From assembly GCA_017527075.1 (NCBI GenBank), contig JAFXQM010000002.1:295154-359153 (forward strand): 64,000 nt of DNA, read 5' to 3'. The notes beneath the pieces are model-generated. The model saw nothing but the letters and a program-made list of their open reading frames with translations, was not told where the DNA came from and did no database searches. The first letter of the stretch is position 1, and the number at the start of each line of letters is the position of its first letter. Shown here piece by piece: positions 40,687-49,529 of this stretch. The position numbers and the translations under genes were made by a program. Origin of the DNA: Selenomonadaceae bacterium. GTDB lineage: Bacteria; Bacillota; Negativicutes; Selenomonadales; Selenomonadaceae.

Positions 40687-40803
40687 ATGAAGGACGATAA
40701 ATTTTTTGACGGCGATAAAATTTACGCGATTGGCTTGACGATTTTCACGGGCGTGTGCTCGGTCGGATTAATCCTCGCGGCTGCGCTTCAAAATTTTTTC
40801 TGA
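40687..40803 (+). CDS. 38-residue single-span membrane protein
   Basis: A short gene with a good AAAGGAG ribosome binding site, nine bases before ATG 40687, and a TATAAT about 50 bp upstream. The peptide has a charged start (MKDDKFFDGDK) and one hydrophobic helix (IYAIGLTIFTGVCSVGLILAAALQNFF). A strong terminator follows. It could be a small regulator of a membrane complex or a toxin of type I kind. I do not recognise it. The longer frame that opens at 40489 runs through the hicB remnant and is not needed. Confidence 0.6.
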   Translation: MKDDKFFDGDKIYAIGLTIFTGVCSVGLILAAALQNFF

Positions 40804-40837
40804 ACGTGTAACCCCTTCACAACTGATAAAAAAATTT

Positions 40838-40871
40838 CCCTGTCGAAAAAATTTTCGGCGGGGATTTTTTT
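40838..40871 (+). terminator. Terminator after the small membrane protein
   Basis: CCCTGTCGAAAA pairs with TTTTCGGCGGGG and is followed by ATTTTTTT. Heptad-like units (TTAGGAG, GAGGAAT) continue to 40928. Confidence 0.8.
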
Positions 40872-40930
40872 AGTTAGGAGTGAGGAATTAGAAATGAGGA
40901 ATGAAAAAATAATCCCTAATTCCTAATTGA

Positions 40931-41788
40931 TTATACGTCGGTGGGAGCTGAGCCGCTGGACATCTCGCGCCACCTTTGCCGATAAATTTTCGGAGAGAGC
41001 CCGACAATTTTTTTGAACGCGCGGCTGAAATAATTTGAGTCATCATAACCGACGCGCGCAGAAATTTCCGTGAGCGGCAGAGCAGTGTAAATCAAAAGCG
41101 ACTGAGCTTTGCCGATTCGCCGACGCAAAATGTATTGCTGAGGAGAATAACCCGTCGCCCTCTTGAACGCGTGCGAGACGTAACTTTCATTGGCGCGGAC
41201 GAGTGCGCTGAGTTCGGCGAGCGAAAAATTTTCCGCATAATTTTCTTCAATGTAATTGCGGACGCGTTCGACGAGAAAACTTTTTTCCTTGTTGGCGTCG
41301 AGGACGGTCGCGCGAATGACTTTGTAGACGATGAGCACGACGGCGCGCGCCAGGGCGTTGGCAATCGGGTAATCGTCTTGGTTTGCGTAACGGTGAATGA
41401 GCGGATAAAGTTGCGCCAGTTCGTCGGCGACGGCTTGGCATGGAATGCGCGGGCGAAAATTTTTCGGCACGAGTTCATTGGCGGGGCGGTCGGGCAGTTT
41501 CAAATTTTTTACGGCAATGCACCACGCGTTGAGGTTCGAGTGAATCATCAGGCTTTCGTCGTGGAGGACGCCCGCGTTGTAAATCAAAACGTCGCCGGCT
41601 TGGACGTTGCAAAGTTCGCCGTCGATTATCTGCGTGCCGTTGCCCGACAGGATGAAATTCAATTCGAGGCGGTCGTCGTGCTTGTGCATGGAGCGCAAAC
41701 CTTCGCCGCGGTGATACACGCCCAAAAGTTGCGGCTCGCCTTCGAACGGAGAATTTTCTTGCGCGTCGAGTTCAATCAGTCGTGACAC
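40931..41788 (-). CDS. AraC-family transcriptional regulator with cupin domain
   Basis: The 285-residue protein starts at GTG 41788 behind GGAGGTGAT. Residues about 15-100 form an AraC-type cupin (HRGEGLRSMHKHDDRLELNFILSGNG, then DVLIYNAGVLHDE), which usually binds a small ligand such as a sugar. Residues about 185-280 carry two helix-turn-helix motifs ending in GYDDSNYFSRAFKKIVGLSPKIYRQRW. No sugar operon adjoins it, so the regulon is unknown. Confidence 0.92.
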   Translation of the reverse strand: MSRLIELDAQENSPFEGEPQLLGVYHRGEGLRSMHKHDDRLELNFILSGNGTQIIDGELCNVQAGDVLIYNAGVLHDESLMIHSNLNAWCIAVKNLKLPDRPANELVPKNFRPRIPCQAVADELAQLYPLIHRYANQDDYPIANALARAVVLIVYKVIRATVLDANKEKSFLVERVRNYIEENYAENFSLAELSALVRANESYVSHAFKRATGYSPQQYILRRRIGKAQSLLIYTALPLTEISARVGYDDSNYFSRAFKKIVGLSPKIYRQRWREMSSGSAPTDV

Positions 41789-41892
41789 GCTTCATCACCT
41801 CCGAAATCAATTTATCACTCGACGTTCGCGCTGTCAAAAAAAATCGGACGACTTTGAACGGTCGCCCGAAATTTTTTCGTGGGAGAAATTTA

Positions 41893-42216
41893 TCATCTCA
41901 TTCTGTTCACGTCGATGAAATCATAACCGCGCGCGCTCATGTTGTTAATCAGCATTTGCACTTGGCTGTCGGGAACAAAAAATTTCTCATCGCGTCCGTC
42001 GCGCAAGTCGTGAATGCTTGCTGAGCGTGTGCGGCTGTAAGTGTCAAAGACTTCCTCGCGCGTATCAAGCTTGCCCGTGACCTTCAGCGCGCTGTAACCG
42101 ACGACGCCGTGGTCGACGTCGCGCATGTAATAAATGTAACCGGTCGCGCCGCCCGTGATGTTGTCGAGCTGGCCTTCCGTCATGAGTTCGTTATCAAGAA
42201 TTTTTTTCTCTTCCAT
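41893..42216 (-). CDS. Small protein with double-glycine export leader
   Basis: 107 residues from ATG 42216 with GGAGG upstream. The N-terminus MEEKKILDNELMTEGQLDNITGG is a bacteriocin-type leader ending in GG, expected to be cut by a C39-peptidase ABC exporter. The mature part (about 84 residues, ATGYIYYMRDVDHG onward) is hydrophilic and charged, unlike a pore-forming class II bacteriocin, and has no cysteines. Two more proteins of this design lie at 61917-62597. No exporter or immunity gene is adjacent. It may be a secreted effector, signal or unusual bacteriocin. Confidence 0.75.
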   Translation of the reverse strand: MEEKKILDNELMTEGQLDNITGGATGYIYYMRDVDHGVVGYSALKVTGKLDTREEVFDTYSRTRSASIHDLRDGRDEKFFVPDSQVQMLINNMSARGYDFIDVNRMR

Positions 42217-42281
42217 TTTTATCAACCTCCAAAAATTTTTTTCACGCACATTATACGTTGCCGTTCAAGTTTCGTTACACG

Positions 42282-42309
42282 TTGCAAAAAAATTTTTGGC
42301 TGATAGAAT
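42282..42309 (+). promoter_or_regulatory. Promoter of serC
   Basis: TTGCAA at 42282-42287 and TAGAAT at 42304-42309, 16-nt spacer, with TGGAGGAG before ATG 42336. Confidence 0.65.
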
Positions 42310-42335
42310 TGTAAAAAACTTTTGGAGGAGATTGA

Positions 42336-43421
42336 ATGAAACGAGTTTATAATTTCAACCCCGGACCTGCGATGTTGCCGCTCGAAGTGCTCAAGGAAGC
42401 TCAAGCCGAATTTTTGGACTTCGATTCGTCGGGCATGTCGATTATCGAAATAAGTCACCGCTCCGCGCCCTACGAAAAAGTTCACAACCAAGCGAAGGCT
42501 GACATTTTGGAGCTGATGAATCTCGGCGACGATTACGACGTGCTGTTCATCCAAGGCGGCGCGTCTTTGCAGTTCGCCATGATTCCCTTGAACTTCGCCA
42601 CGAAAAAAAATCCCGGCTCTTACGTCTTGAGCGGAACTTTTTCGAGCAACGCGTACAAGGAGGCGCAAACCCTCGGCGTCGGAGAAATTGCCGCCTCAAC
42701 CAAGGAAGAAAATTTCCGCCGCGTCCCGCGCCAAGACGAGCTGAAAATAAATCCGAACGCCGCTTACCTGCACGTCTGTTACAACAACACGATTTACGGC
42801 ACGGAATTTCATTACGTCCCCGACACCGGCAACGTCCCGCTGTTCGCCGACATGTCCAGCGATATGCTCAGCCGCCCCGTTGATTTTAAAAAGTTCGCGC
42901 TGATTTATGCGGGCGTCCAAAAAAATTTGGGACCGGCGGGCGTGGTGATTGTCGTCGCGCGGAAAAAATTTATCGAGAAAAGTTTGGAGACTCTCCCGAC
43001 GATGCTCCGTTACGAAACTTTTTATAAAAAAAATTCTCTGTACAACACGCCGCCCGCGTTCAGCATTTACATGGTCGGCAAAGTCGCCGCGTGGATAAAA
43101 AATTGCGGCGGGCTGGAAGAGATGGCTCGGCGCAATTCGATTAAAGCGAAGCTCCTTTACGACGCGATTGATTCTTCCGACGGATTTTATCGCGGGCACG
43201 CCGACAAAGATTCGCGCTCGTTCATGAACGTAACCTTCCGCCTGCCCAGTGAGGAGCTGGAGAAAAAATTTGTCGCCGAAGCTCTGGAAAAAAATCTCAG
43301 CGGCGTCAAAGGTCATCGTTCGGTCGGAGGCATGCGCGCCTCGATTTATAACGCCATGCCCGTCGAAGGTGCAGAGGCTCTGGCGGACTTCATGAATGCT
43401 TTCAGGAAACGCAACGGCTGA
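42336..43421 (+). CDS. serC: Phosphoserine aminotransferase
   Basis: The 361-residue PLP enzyme converts 3-phosphohydroxypyruvate and glutamate to phosphoserine in serine synthesis (and serves pyridoxine synthesis in some species). Landmarks: NFNPGPAMLP at the start, SGMSIIEISHRS, FIQGGASLQFAMIP, the cofactor lysine in YAGVQKNLGPAG and the end VGGMRASIYNAM. Length is typical. It stands alone between a leader-peptide gene and hslU, with its own promoter. Confidence 0.97.
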   Translation: MKRVYNFNPGPAMLPLEVLKEAQAEFLDFDSSGMSIIEISHRSAPYEKVHNQAKADILELMNLGDDYDVLFIQGGASLQFAMIPLNFATKKNPGSYVLSGTFSSNAYKEAQTLGVGEIAASTKEENFRRVPRQDELKINPNAAYLHVCYNNTIYGTEFHYVPDTGNVPLFADMSSDMLSRPVDFKKFALIYAGVQKNLGPAGVVIVVARKKFIEKSLETLPTMLRYETFYKKNSLYNTPPAFSIYMVGKVAAWIKNCGGLEEMARRNSIKAKLLYDAIDSSDGFYRGHADKDSRSFMNVTFRLPSEELEKKFVAEALEKNLSGVKGHRSVGGMRASIYNAMPVEGAEALADFMNAFRKRNG

Positions 43422-43434
43422 TTCGCTCGCAGTC

Positions 43435-43463
43435 TTTACTTTTCCCGCCGCGCATTATATAAT
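43435..43463 (+). promoter_or_regulatory. Promoter of hslU
   Basis: TTTACT at 43435-43440 and TATAAT at 43458-43463, 17-nt spacer. Confidence 0.6.
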
Positions 43464-43509
43464 CGCGCCGATTATTTACTAACTTTTGATTTTTAACGGA
43501 GGTTTTTGT

Positions 43510-44898
43510 GTGTCTAACCTTTCTCCTCGTCAAATCGTCGAAAGCCTTGATAATTTCATCGTCGGACAAGTAGACGCTAAAAAAGCCGTTGCCATTGCTC
43601 TGCGCAATCGCTGGCGCAGTCACAAATTGCCCGACGAAATTCGCGACGACGTTATCCCAAAAAATATTTTGATGATTGGCTCGACGGGCGTGGGCAAAAC
43701 CGAAATTGCTCGCCGCCTGGCAAAACTCGTGCAAGCTCCCTTCATAAAAGTTGAGGCGACAAAATTCACCGAAGTCGGTTACGTCGGGCGCGATGTCGAA
43801 TCGATTATCCGCGACCTTGTTCAGGTTGCCGTGCGCATGGTGCGCAAGCAAAAGACCGAAGAGGTCAAGGACAAGGCAGCGGAAAACGCCGTGGAAAGAT
43901 TGCTCGATATCCTCGTGCCCGAACCGAAGCGTTCACAGAATCCGCTCGGAAAACTTTTCGGCAACACGGAAGCGGAAGCAACTCCGCCCGCTGAAGATGA
44001 CACTTCAAAAAAACCCGGGCGCGAATTCGTTCGCAAACGCCTGGAGGCCGGCAAGCTCGAAGACCAAGTCATTGAACTTGAAGTCGCTGACCACGCCAAG
44101 CCCATGGTCGGAATGTTTTCGGGCTCCAGCTTGGAGGGCATGGGCGACAATCTTCAGGACATGGTCAGCAGCCTCTTGCCCAAACGCATGCGCAAACGCA
44201 AAGTCACCGTCGCCACTGCCAGAAAAATTCTTGAGCAGGAAGAAGCCGAAAAATTAATCGACATGGAAGAAGTCTCCGAGGCGGCAGTTGAGCTCGCCGA
44301 ACGCAGCGGCATCGTTTTCCTTGACGAGATTGATAAAGTTGCGGTCAAAGGCTCAAGCTCCGGGCCCGACGTCAGCCGCGAGGGCGTGCAGCGCGACATC
44401 CTCCCGATTGTCGAAGGCTCAACCGTCATGACCAAGTACGGACCCGTCAAGACCGATTACATTTTGTTCATCGCGGCGGGCGCGTTCCACATGGCCAAGC
44501 CCTCCGACCTCATTCCCGAACTTCAAGGGCGTTTTCCGATTCGCGTCGAGCTCAAGTCTCTGCTCAAGGCGGACTTTGAAAAAATTTTGACCGAGCCGAA
44601 GAACGCGCTCCTCAAGCAGTACAAAGCGTTGCTGGAGACGGAAGGATTGACGGTGGACTTCAAGGACGAGGCAATCGAACGAATCGCCGAACTTGCCGAG
44701 GTCGTCAACGAACAATCCGAAGACATCGGCGCGCGCAGACTTCACACGCTGCTGGAAAAATTGTTGGAGCAAATTTCGTTCGAGGCACCCGACATGGTCG
44801 CCGACGGCAAAACCGAAGTCACAATCGACGCGGCTTACGTCGACGAGCGGCTCAAGGAAATCGTCAAGGACAGAGATTTATCGCAGTTCGTTTTATAA
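43510..44898 (+). CDS. hslU: ATP-dependent protease ATPase subunit HslU
   Basis: About 462 residues from GTG 43510, which follows CGGAGG; TTG 43486 lies upstream of that RBS. This AAA+ unfoldase feeds proteins to the HslV peptidase. Seen: the N-terminal [16 protein letters not shown], Walker [10 protein letters not shown], the pore loop [16 protein letters not shown], the Walker [14 protein letters not shown], and the C-terminal docking end DRDLSQFVL. hslV normally lies directly upstream, but here the gene has its own promoter and no hslV is in the window. Confidence 0.97.
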   Translation: MSNLSPRQIVESLDNFIVGQVDAKKAVAIALRNRWRSHKLPDEIRDDVIPKNILMIGSTGVGKTEIARRLAKLVQAPFIKVEATKFTEVGYVGRDVESIIRDLVQVAVRMVRKQKTEEVKDKAAENAVERLLDILVPEPKRSQNPLGKLFGNTEAEATPPAEDDTSKKPGREFVRKRLEAGKLEDQVIELEVADHAKPMVGMFSGSSLEGMGDNLQDMVSSLLPKRMRKRKVTVATARKILEQEEAEKLIDMEEVSEAAVELAERSGIVFLDEIDKVAVKGSSSGPDVSREGVQRDILPIVEGSTVMTKYGPVKTDYILFIAAGAFHMAKPSDLIPELQGRFPIRVELKSLLKADFEKILTEPKNALLKQYKALLETEGLTVDFKDEAIERIAELAEVVNEQSEDIGARRLHTLLEKLLEQISFEAPDMVADGKTEVTIDAAYVDERLKEIVKDRDLSQFVL

Positions 44899-44917
44899 AC
44901 TTCAGCGCAAAAAAATT

Positions 44918-44956
44918 TGACAGTCACGAGAAATTTCGCGGCTGTCATTTTCTTTT
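44918..44956 (+). terminator. Terminator after hslU
   Basis: TGACAGTC pairs with GGCTGTCA around a 14-base loop, followed by TTTTCTTTTT. Confidence 0.75.
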
Positions 44957-45005
44957 TCGCGGGCTCAAAAAAAATTTTGGCGGGCGGAAAAAATTTTTCA
45001 CGAGC

Positions 45006-45776
45006 TCAAAAAATTTCGTAAAGATTTTTTGCATTGGCGGTGGTGTAAGCGGCGACGTCCTCCAAAGTCTCGCTGCGAATCTCCGCCAATTTTTTTGCGA
45101 CCTCGACGACGAACGCGGGCTCATTTCTTTTTCCGCGGTGAGGAGTCGGCGCAAGGTAAGGCGCGTCGGTCTCAATCAAAATCATGTCGCGCGGCGCGGC
45201 TTTGACGACTTCGGGGAGCTTCGCGGAATTTTTAAACGTCAGCGGTCCGTCGACGCCGATAAACCAGCCGAGCTTCCAAACTTCGCGCGCCGTCTCCAAG
45301 CTGCCCGAATAACAGTGCAAAACGCCGCGCAGATTTTTTCCTTCCGCCTGCAAAATTTTCAACGTGTCGCCGTGAGCGTCGCGGTCGTGGACGCAAACGG
45401 GCAAATTCAGCTGACGGGCAAGGTCGAGCTGCGCGATAAAAATTTTCTGCTGAAGAAGTCGTCGCTCCGAATCTTTTTCCCAATGATAATCCAAACCGAT
45501 TTCTCCGACGGCGATAACTTTTTTCTCGGCGGCGAGTTCGGCAAGGCGCGCGCAAATTTTTTCGTCGAAGTCGTCAATCTCTTCGGGGTGAATGCCGACG
45601 CCCGCGTACAGCTCCGAAAAATTTTTGGCGAGCTCCGTGACGGCGACAGAACTTTGAAACGTGCTCCCGAAATTTATAATCCGTTCGACGCCCGCAGCTC
45701 TTGCGCGCTCCAAAATTTCTTCGCGGTCTTCGGAAAATTTTTCGTCTTCAAGATGACAGTGCGTGTCGATAAACAT
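45006..45776 (-). CDS. tatD: TatD-family metal-dependent DNase
   Basis: About 256 residues from ATG 45776; the ATG shares its A with the stop of the glycosyltransferase gene upstream (TGATG). The TIM-barrel amidohydrolase motifs are complete: IDTHCHL, GEIGLDYHW, VHDRDAHGD, LHCYSGS and ILIETDAPYLAP. TatD proteins are 3'-5' exonucleases or deoxyribonucleases acting in the cytoplasm in DNA repair or turnover. GGAGG precedes the start. Confidence 0.96.
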   Translation of the reverse strand: MFIDTHCHLEDEKFSEDREEILERARAAGVERIINFGSTFQSSVAVTELAKNFSELYAGVGIHPEEIDDFDEKICARLAELAAEKKVIAVGEIGLDYHWEKDSERRLLQQKIFIAQLDLARQLNLPVCVHDRDAHGDTLKILQAEGKNLRGVLHCYSGSLETAREVWKLGWFIGVDGPLTFKNSAKLPEVVKAAPRDMILIETDAPYLAPTPHRGKRNEPAFVVEVAKKLAEIRSETLEDVAAYTTANAKNLYEIF

Positions 45777-47053
45777 CAAAGTGCCTCCAATTTTTCAAAG
45801 CCGTCAATAATTTCTTGCGGCGAGACTTGAGCAATGCAGTGCGGGCGGTCGCCAACGTGACACCAGCCGTAAATCGGAGGGCGCCGCGCGCATTCTTCGA
45901 GCTGGTGTTCGGGGCGCAAGATGACTGACTTGGTTTGCCACGGCGGGAAGCGTTGACACTCGCTGAATGCTCCCGGTAAAAAATTTTCTTTGTCGGCCGC
46001 CTCGCGATAAATCGTCAACACGGGCACCTGAGCCGCCGCCGCCATGTGCATGACGCCCGAATCGTTGCCCAAGTAAAAATCCATTTGGCTGATGACCGCT
46101 TCGGTCTCGCACAAAGTCGTTTGCCCGACGAGATTCAAAACTTTTCCCGACGGCAAATTTTTTTCAACAAAGTTTGCGTCTTCGAGTTCGGATTTTCCGC
46201 CGACGATGACGAACGTCAAATTTTTCTTGACCAGTTCCTTGAGCGCGACCAAAAATTTTTTAACGGGATATTTTCTGCTCGGAAAGCCCGCGCCGAGTCC
46301 GAGCAAAACTTTTTTGTTCGTCGAAGGAATATTTTTCAAAAGCTCTCGCGCACGTTGAAAATCTGCCTCTCCGAACCAAATCTCCGTGTGCGTTTGATTG
46401 ACCTTGAGCCCGACCGCCTCCAACAGGTAAAAACTTTTTTCGACCTCGCTGACGACACTGCGCGGCGTTACGATATTTTTCGTCAGCAAAAAATTGTCGA
46501 GAGCAGTTTCATGTGACTGGAGCTTGCCGAGCCAACTTTCGTAAGGATAATTGCCGAAGCCGATACGTTCGCGCGCGCCGCTGAGCCAACACATCATCAG
46601 CCCCGGCACATTGTCACTGCCCCACTGCGGCGCGAACGCGATTGAAAAATGTTTTTGCCAAAAATTTTTCTTGCAGAAGAGCGCAATCGTTTCCATCATC
46701 CGCGAAAAATTTCTGTCGAGGGTTTTTGCTTTGAAAGCCAAAACTTCGTCGACGTAAGGGCAAAGCTCCACAATCGGGTGGACAAGCGGAGAACAGACCA
46801 AAGTTATTCGCGCCTGCGGAAAATTTTTTCTGACCTCGCGGATGAAACCCGAAGTCAAAATCATGTCGCCGATAACGTCGAGCCGAACGATTAAAATATT
46901 TTCCACGCCCGAAGAAATTTCTTCGCGATAACCTTGCCGACAAAATTCATCCTCCGCCCGCGCCAAAAATTTTCCGAGTGTCGACGGGGCGGCCTTGCGC
47001 ATCTCGTGAAAAAATTTGCCGAAGAATCGGTTGAGTTGTTCATGTGCCTGCAT
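45776..47053 (-). CDS. Glycosyltransferase family 9 (heptosyltransferase-like)
   Basis: The 425-residue protein has a short N-terminal extension, then the GT9 fold: ILIVRLDVIGDMILTSGFIREVRKNFP near residue 52, ITLVCSP, the ADP-heptose-binding section LLGLGAGFPSRKYPV and the donor motif QMDFYLGNDSGVMHMAAAAQVPVLTIY. Such enzymes add heptose to lipopolysaccharide core. A cysteine-containing C-terminal part (CARRPPIYGWCHVGDRPHC) is longer than usual and could bind a metal. It is coupled to tatD by a one-base overlap. Confidence 0.88.
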   Translation of the reverse strand: MQAHEQLNRFFGKFFHEMRKAAPSTLGKFLARAEDEFCRQGYREEISSGVENILIVRLDVIGDMILTSGFIREVRKNFPQARITLVCSPLVHPIVELCPYVDEVLAFKAKTLDRNFSRMMETIALFCKKNFWQKHFSIAFAPQWGSDNVPGLMMCWLSGARERIGFGNYPYESWLGKLQSHETALDNFLLTKNIVTPRSVVSEVEKSFYLLEAVGLKVNQTHTEIWFGEADFQRARELLKNIPSTNKKVLLGLGAGFPSRKYPVKKFLVALKELVKKNLTFVIVGGKSELEDANFVEKNLPSGKVLNLVGQTTLCETEAVISQMDFYLGNDSGVMHMAAAAQVPVLTIYREAADKENFLPGAFSECQRFPPWQTKSVILRPEHQLEECARRPPIYGWCHVGDRPHCIAQVSPQEIIDGFEKLEAL

Positions 47054-47065
47054 AAATTTTCCTCC

Positions 47066-48013
47066 TTAAAATTTTTCGGGATGAATCAGCTTTGCCATCG
47101 TCCTCACGGCGTCGGGATAATGCAGGCCGGGGCTGAGCAGAAACAAATCTTGCGGCAGGAAGTAAAGGCGATTATTTTTCACTGCGCCGATTGCTTGCCA
47201 CGCGTCGTTGGCGGCGATTGCCTTGAGCATGTTCGATTTAATTTCGTCGGCGTCGCCCATGCTCGTCACGAAAATTATTTCGGGATTTTGTTCGGCGAGG
47301 GTCTCCATGCTGTAAGGCGCGGCGTCAGGATTTTTTTCCAGCGGCGTCATGCCCGCGGCGACATTTTCCCAGCCGAACATTTTCACGATTGAGCCGGCGA
47401 TGCTTCCGTCGAGCTGAACGCTCAAGCCCTGCGCCGTCGAGTGGAGAATCGCCACGCGCAATTTTTCCTTGGGCATTTTGTCGAGGACGGATTTAATCTC
47501 GGCGTCCATCTCGCGGATAATTTTTTCGCCCGCCTCAGTGTTGCCGCTCACCGCCGAAAAAATTTTCAGCCCGCGTTTCACATCGTCATAAGTTTTGAGT
47601 TCGACGACGAGCGCGGGAATTTTATTTTCCTCCAGCACGGGCAAAAGTTTTTCGTTCATGCCCTTGTTGATGATGACCAAATCGGGTGCGCAACTCAACA
47701 GCCGCTCAACGTCGATTTGATAAACGGCACCGACGCTCGCCAAGCCCTTCGCCCAATCCGGCATTTTATTTTTTGAATTGGGACGCCCGACGATTTCCGC
47801 ACCGACGGCGTGCAGCGGCTCAAGGAAACCCGCGCTCGTCACGACGATTCGTTCGGGCTTCTTGGCGAGAGAAATTTTTCTGCCGAGGTCGTCTTCAACC
47901 GCCGCAAAAATTTTTTCCTGCGAGACTTCGACGGGCTCAGAATTTTTTTCCGCACCGCAGCCGCTCAGCAGAAGTCCCGCGATTAAAATTGCTCCGAGAA
48001 ATTTTTTATTCAT
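47066..48013 (-). CDS. ABC transporter substrate-binding lipoprotein (cobalamin/siderophore type)
   Basis: The 315-residue lipoprotein (lipobox LLLSGC) has the BtuF/FhuD-type fold of two lobes joined by a helix: LGRKISLAKKPERIVVTSAG, LLSCAPDLVIINKGM and FLLSPGLHYPDAVRTM. It would capture a metal chelate such as cobalamin, haem or a siderophore in the periplasm. Its ATG overlaps the cbiL stop by 8 nt, which suggests a corrinoid ligand or cobalt. The partner permease and ATPase are not in the window; the next gene downstream is a heptosyltransferase. Confidence 0.88.
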   Translation of the reverse strand: MNKKFLGAILIAGLLLSGCGAEKNSEPVEVSQEKIFAAVEDDLGRKISLAKKPERIVVTSAGFLEPLHAVGAEIVGRPNSKNKMPDWAKGLASVGAVYQIDVERLLSCAPDLVIINKGMNEKLLPVLEENKIPALVVELKTYDDVKRGLKIFSAVSGNTEAGEKIIREMDAEIKSVLDKMPKEKLRVAILHSTAQGLSVQLDGSIAGSIVKMFGWENVAAGMTPLEKNPDAAPYSMETLAEQNPEIIFVTSMGDADEIKSNMLKAIAANDAWQAIGAVKNNRLYFLPQDLFLLSPGLHYPDAVRTMAKLIHPEKF

Positions 48014-48716
48014 GACTGCGCCTCGTGAGAATCGTCGACAAATAATTCAGCGGCTCATCTTTGTGCGCGGCGACATCCGTGATAATTTTTTCATCGTCGA
48101 GACCGCAGCGGCTGACCAAAATCGCCTCGTCGATTAAGTTGCGGGCGGCCAGGGCGTCGACGACTTCGGGGAAATTTTTGTAAACTTTCATGAGGACGGT
48201 CGCGTCCGCCTTGTCGAGAAAATTTTTAATCGCGTCGAGTTCGGCGGTCGCGGGGATAATCGTCAGGATATCGTTGCCGTAAGCGAGAGGGCGTCCGATT
48301 TGCGCGGCAATGGCAAGGAACGCCGGCACACCCGACACGGTCACAATCTTCACGCCGCGCGGCTCCAGCAATTCGAAAATGTAAATGTACGTGCTGTAAA
48401 ACATCGGGTCGCCCAAAGTCGCGAAGCCCACATTTTTTCCGCCGCGAAGATTTTTCAGAATCTCGTCCGTGTTCGCCTCGAAAATTTTTTTCTCCGCCGC
48501 GAAGTCTCTGACCATCGGGAACGTCTGAAAAATTATTTCGACGCTCGGCTTGAGGTAGGGGCGCGCGATGCTCAACGCCACGCTGTCAGATTTTTTCTCG
48601 GTCTTGGGCGCGATAAGCACGTCGATTTTTTTCAGCGCGTTAATCGCTTTGACCGTCAGCAGTTCGGGGTCGCCGGGGCCCACGCCTATTCCGTAAAAAG
48701 TTCCGATTGAATCCAT
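48006..48716 (-). CDS. cbiL: Precorrin-2/cobalt-factor II C20-methyltransferase
   Basis: The 236-residue protein belongs to the tetrapyrrole methylases: GTFYGIGVGPGDPELLTVKAINAL at the N-terminus, LGDPMFYSTYIYIFELL and VSGVPAFLAIAAQIGRPLAYG in the middle. These match CobI/CbiL, which adds the C20 methyl group in corrin ring synthesis. It is the only corrin gene here and heads a two-gene unit with the binding protein. The anaerobic CbiL form is inferred from the fermentative context. Confidence 0.92.
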   Translation of the reverse strand: MDSIGTFYGIGVGPGDPELLTVKAINALKKIDVLIAPKTEKKSDSVALSIARPYLKPSVEIIFQTFPMVRDFAAEKKIFEANTDEILKNLRGGKNVGFATLGDPMFYSTYIYIFELLEPRGVKIVTVSGVPAFLAIAAQIGRPLAYGNDILTIIPATAELDAIKNFLDKADATVLMKVYKNFPEVVDALAARNLIDEAILVSRCGLDDEKIITDVAAHKDEPLNYLSTILTRRSHE

Positions 48717-48847
48717 TTGCTTTGCTCCTCAACTGTGATATTATTGCGGCGTTGCTCATACCGTTCGCTCCCGTAAAATTTTTTCGGAAGTCTTTTCGGG
48801 CGATAATATCACAAGCAAAAAAATTTTTGAACAGCGGAGAATCAACC

Positions 48848-49237
48848 ATGAATATTTTTTTGGACATCTTGTTCGTCGCGTTGGTCGTTTACTTCGTCTT
48901 CGCGATTCGTCGCTCCATGCGCATGTCAAAAGCTTCCGTCGCGCTCATCGAAAAATATGAGAACGACAAATTCAATCCGCAGCTCATCGACGAAATTTTT
49001 GCCGCGATAAGCGACGACGTCCTCCTCAAGAGAATCCTCAAGCGACACAATGCCACGCGCCGCGATATCTCCAAACTCCACGCGAAGCTCATGAAGTGGG
49101 GCGACTTCCGCAAGTACAATCGTTACGTCCCGATAACTTCGTTCTTCAACGTCCACACGCTCGAATATCTCTTGGAACACAAAAATGACGACGCCAAATC
49201 CTTGACTGAGAAAATGATGAATCATTTCCATTTTTAA
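48848..49237 (+). CDS. Small membrane-anchored protein of unknown function
   Basis: About 129 residues from ATG 48848, eight bases after GGAG; the frame open to 48707 has no RBS. One N-terminal helix (IFLDILFVALVVYFVFAIR) is followed by about 100 hydrophilic, mostly helical residues rich in Lys and Asp (VALIEKYENDKF, LKRILKRHNATRRDISKLHAKLMKWGD). I do not recognise a family. A GATAATATC sequence upstream may be its -10. It is divergent from cbiL. Confidence 0.7.
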   Translation: MNIFLDILFVALVVYFVFAIRRSMRMSKASVALIEKYENDKFNPQLIDEIFAAISDDVLLKRILKRHNATRRDISKLHAKLMKWGDFRKYNRYVPITSFFNVHTLEYLLEHKNDDAKSLTEKMMNHFHF

Positions 49238-49368
49238 AGCGCGCGCAGAATTTTTCGTCGTTGCCGCAGCTCGTCGCTGCGATTGAATCGTTTAATGAAT
49301 TTTATTTTTTTGAGCCAACGTTCTCTTTTAAAAGGACGCCCTCCGCCAAAAAACTTGTCGCCCGTCCC

Positions 49369-49397
49369 TTGTCCCTTGCTGCTTGCTTTGATATAAT
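49369..49397 (+). promoter_or_regulatory. Promoter of tRNA-Leu
   Basis: TTGTCC at 49369-49374 and TATAAT at 49392-49397, 17-nt spacer, seven bases before the tRNA. Confidence 0.75.
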
Positions 49398-49404
49398 CGA
49401 CGCG

Positions 49405-49489
49405 GCGGATGTGGCGGAATTGGCAGACGCGCCGGACTTAGGATCCGTTGCCTTCGGGCGTGAGGGTTCGACTCCCTCCATCCGCACCA
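49405..49489 (+). tRNA. tRNA-Leu (anticodon TAG), CCA encoded
   Basis: The acceptor arm GCGGATG (49405-49411) pairs with CATCCGC (49479-49485), then A-CCA. The D-arm contains GGCGGAATTGGCAGACGC, the anticodon loop CTTAGGA reads TAG, the long variable arm is typical of leucine tRNA, and the T-arm is GAGGGTTCGACTCCCTC. Total 85 nt. Heptad units (TTTAGGA) begin directly after it. Confidence 0.96.
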
Positions 49490-49529
49490 GTTTTAGGATT
49501 TAGGATTTAGGAGTTAGGGGGAAAGATTT

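Noticed and set aside
48717..48847. Cobalamin riboswitch upstream of cbiL
   Set aside because: The divergent spacer is only about 130 bp and I see no B12-box-like sequence or the needed stem set.
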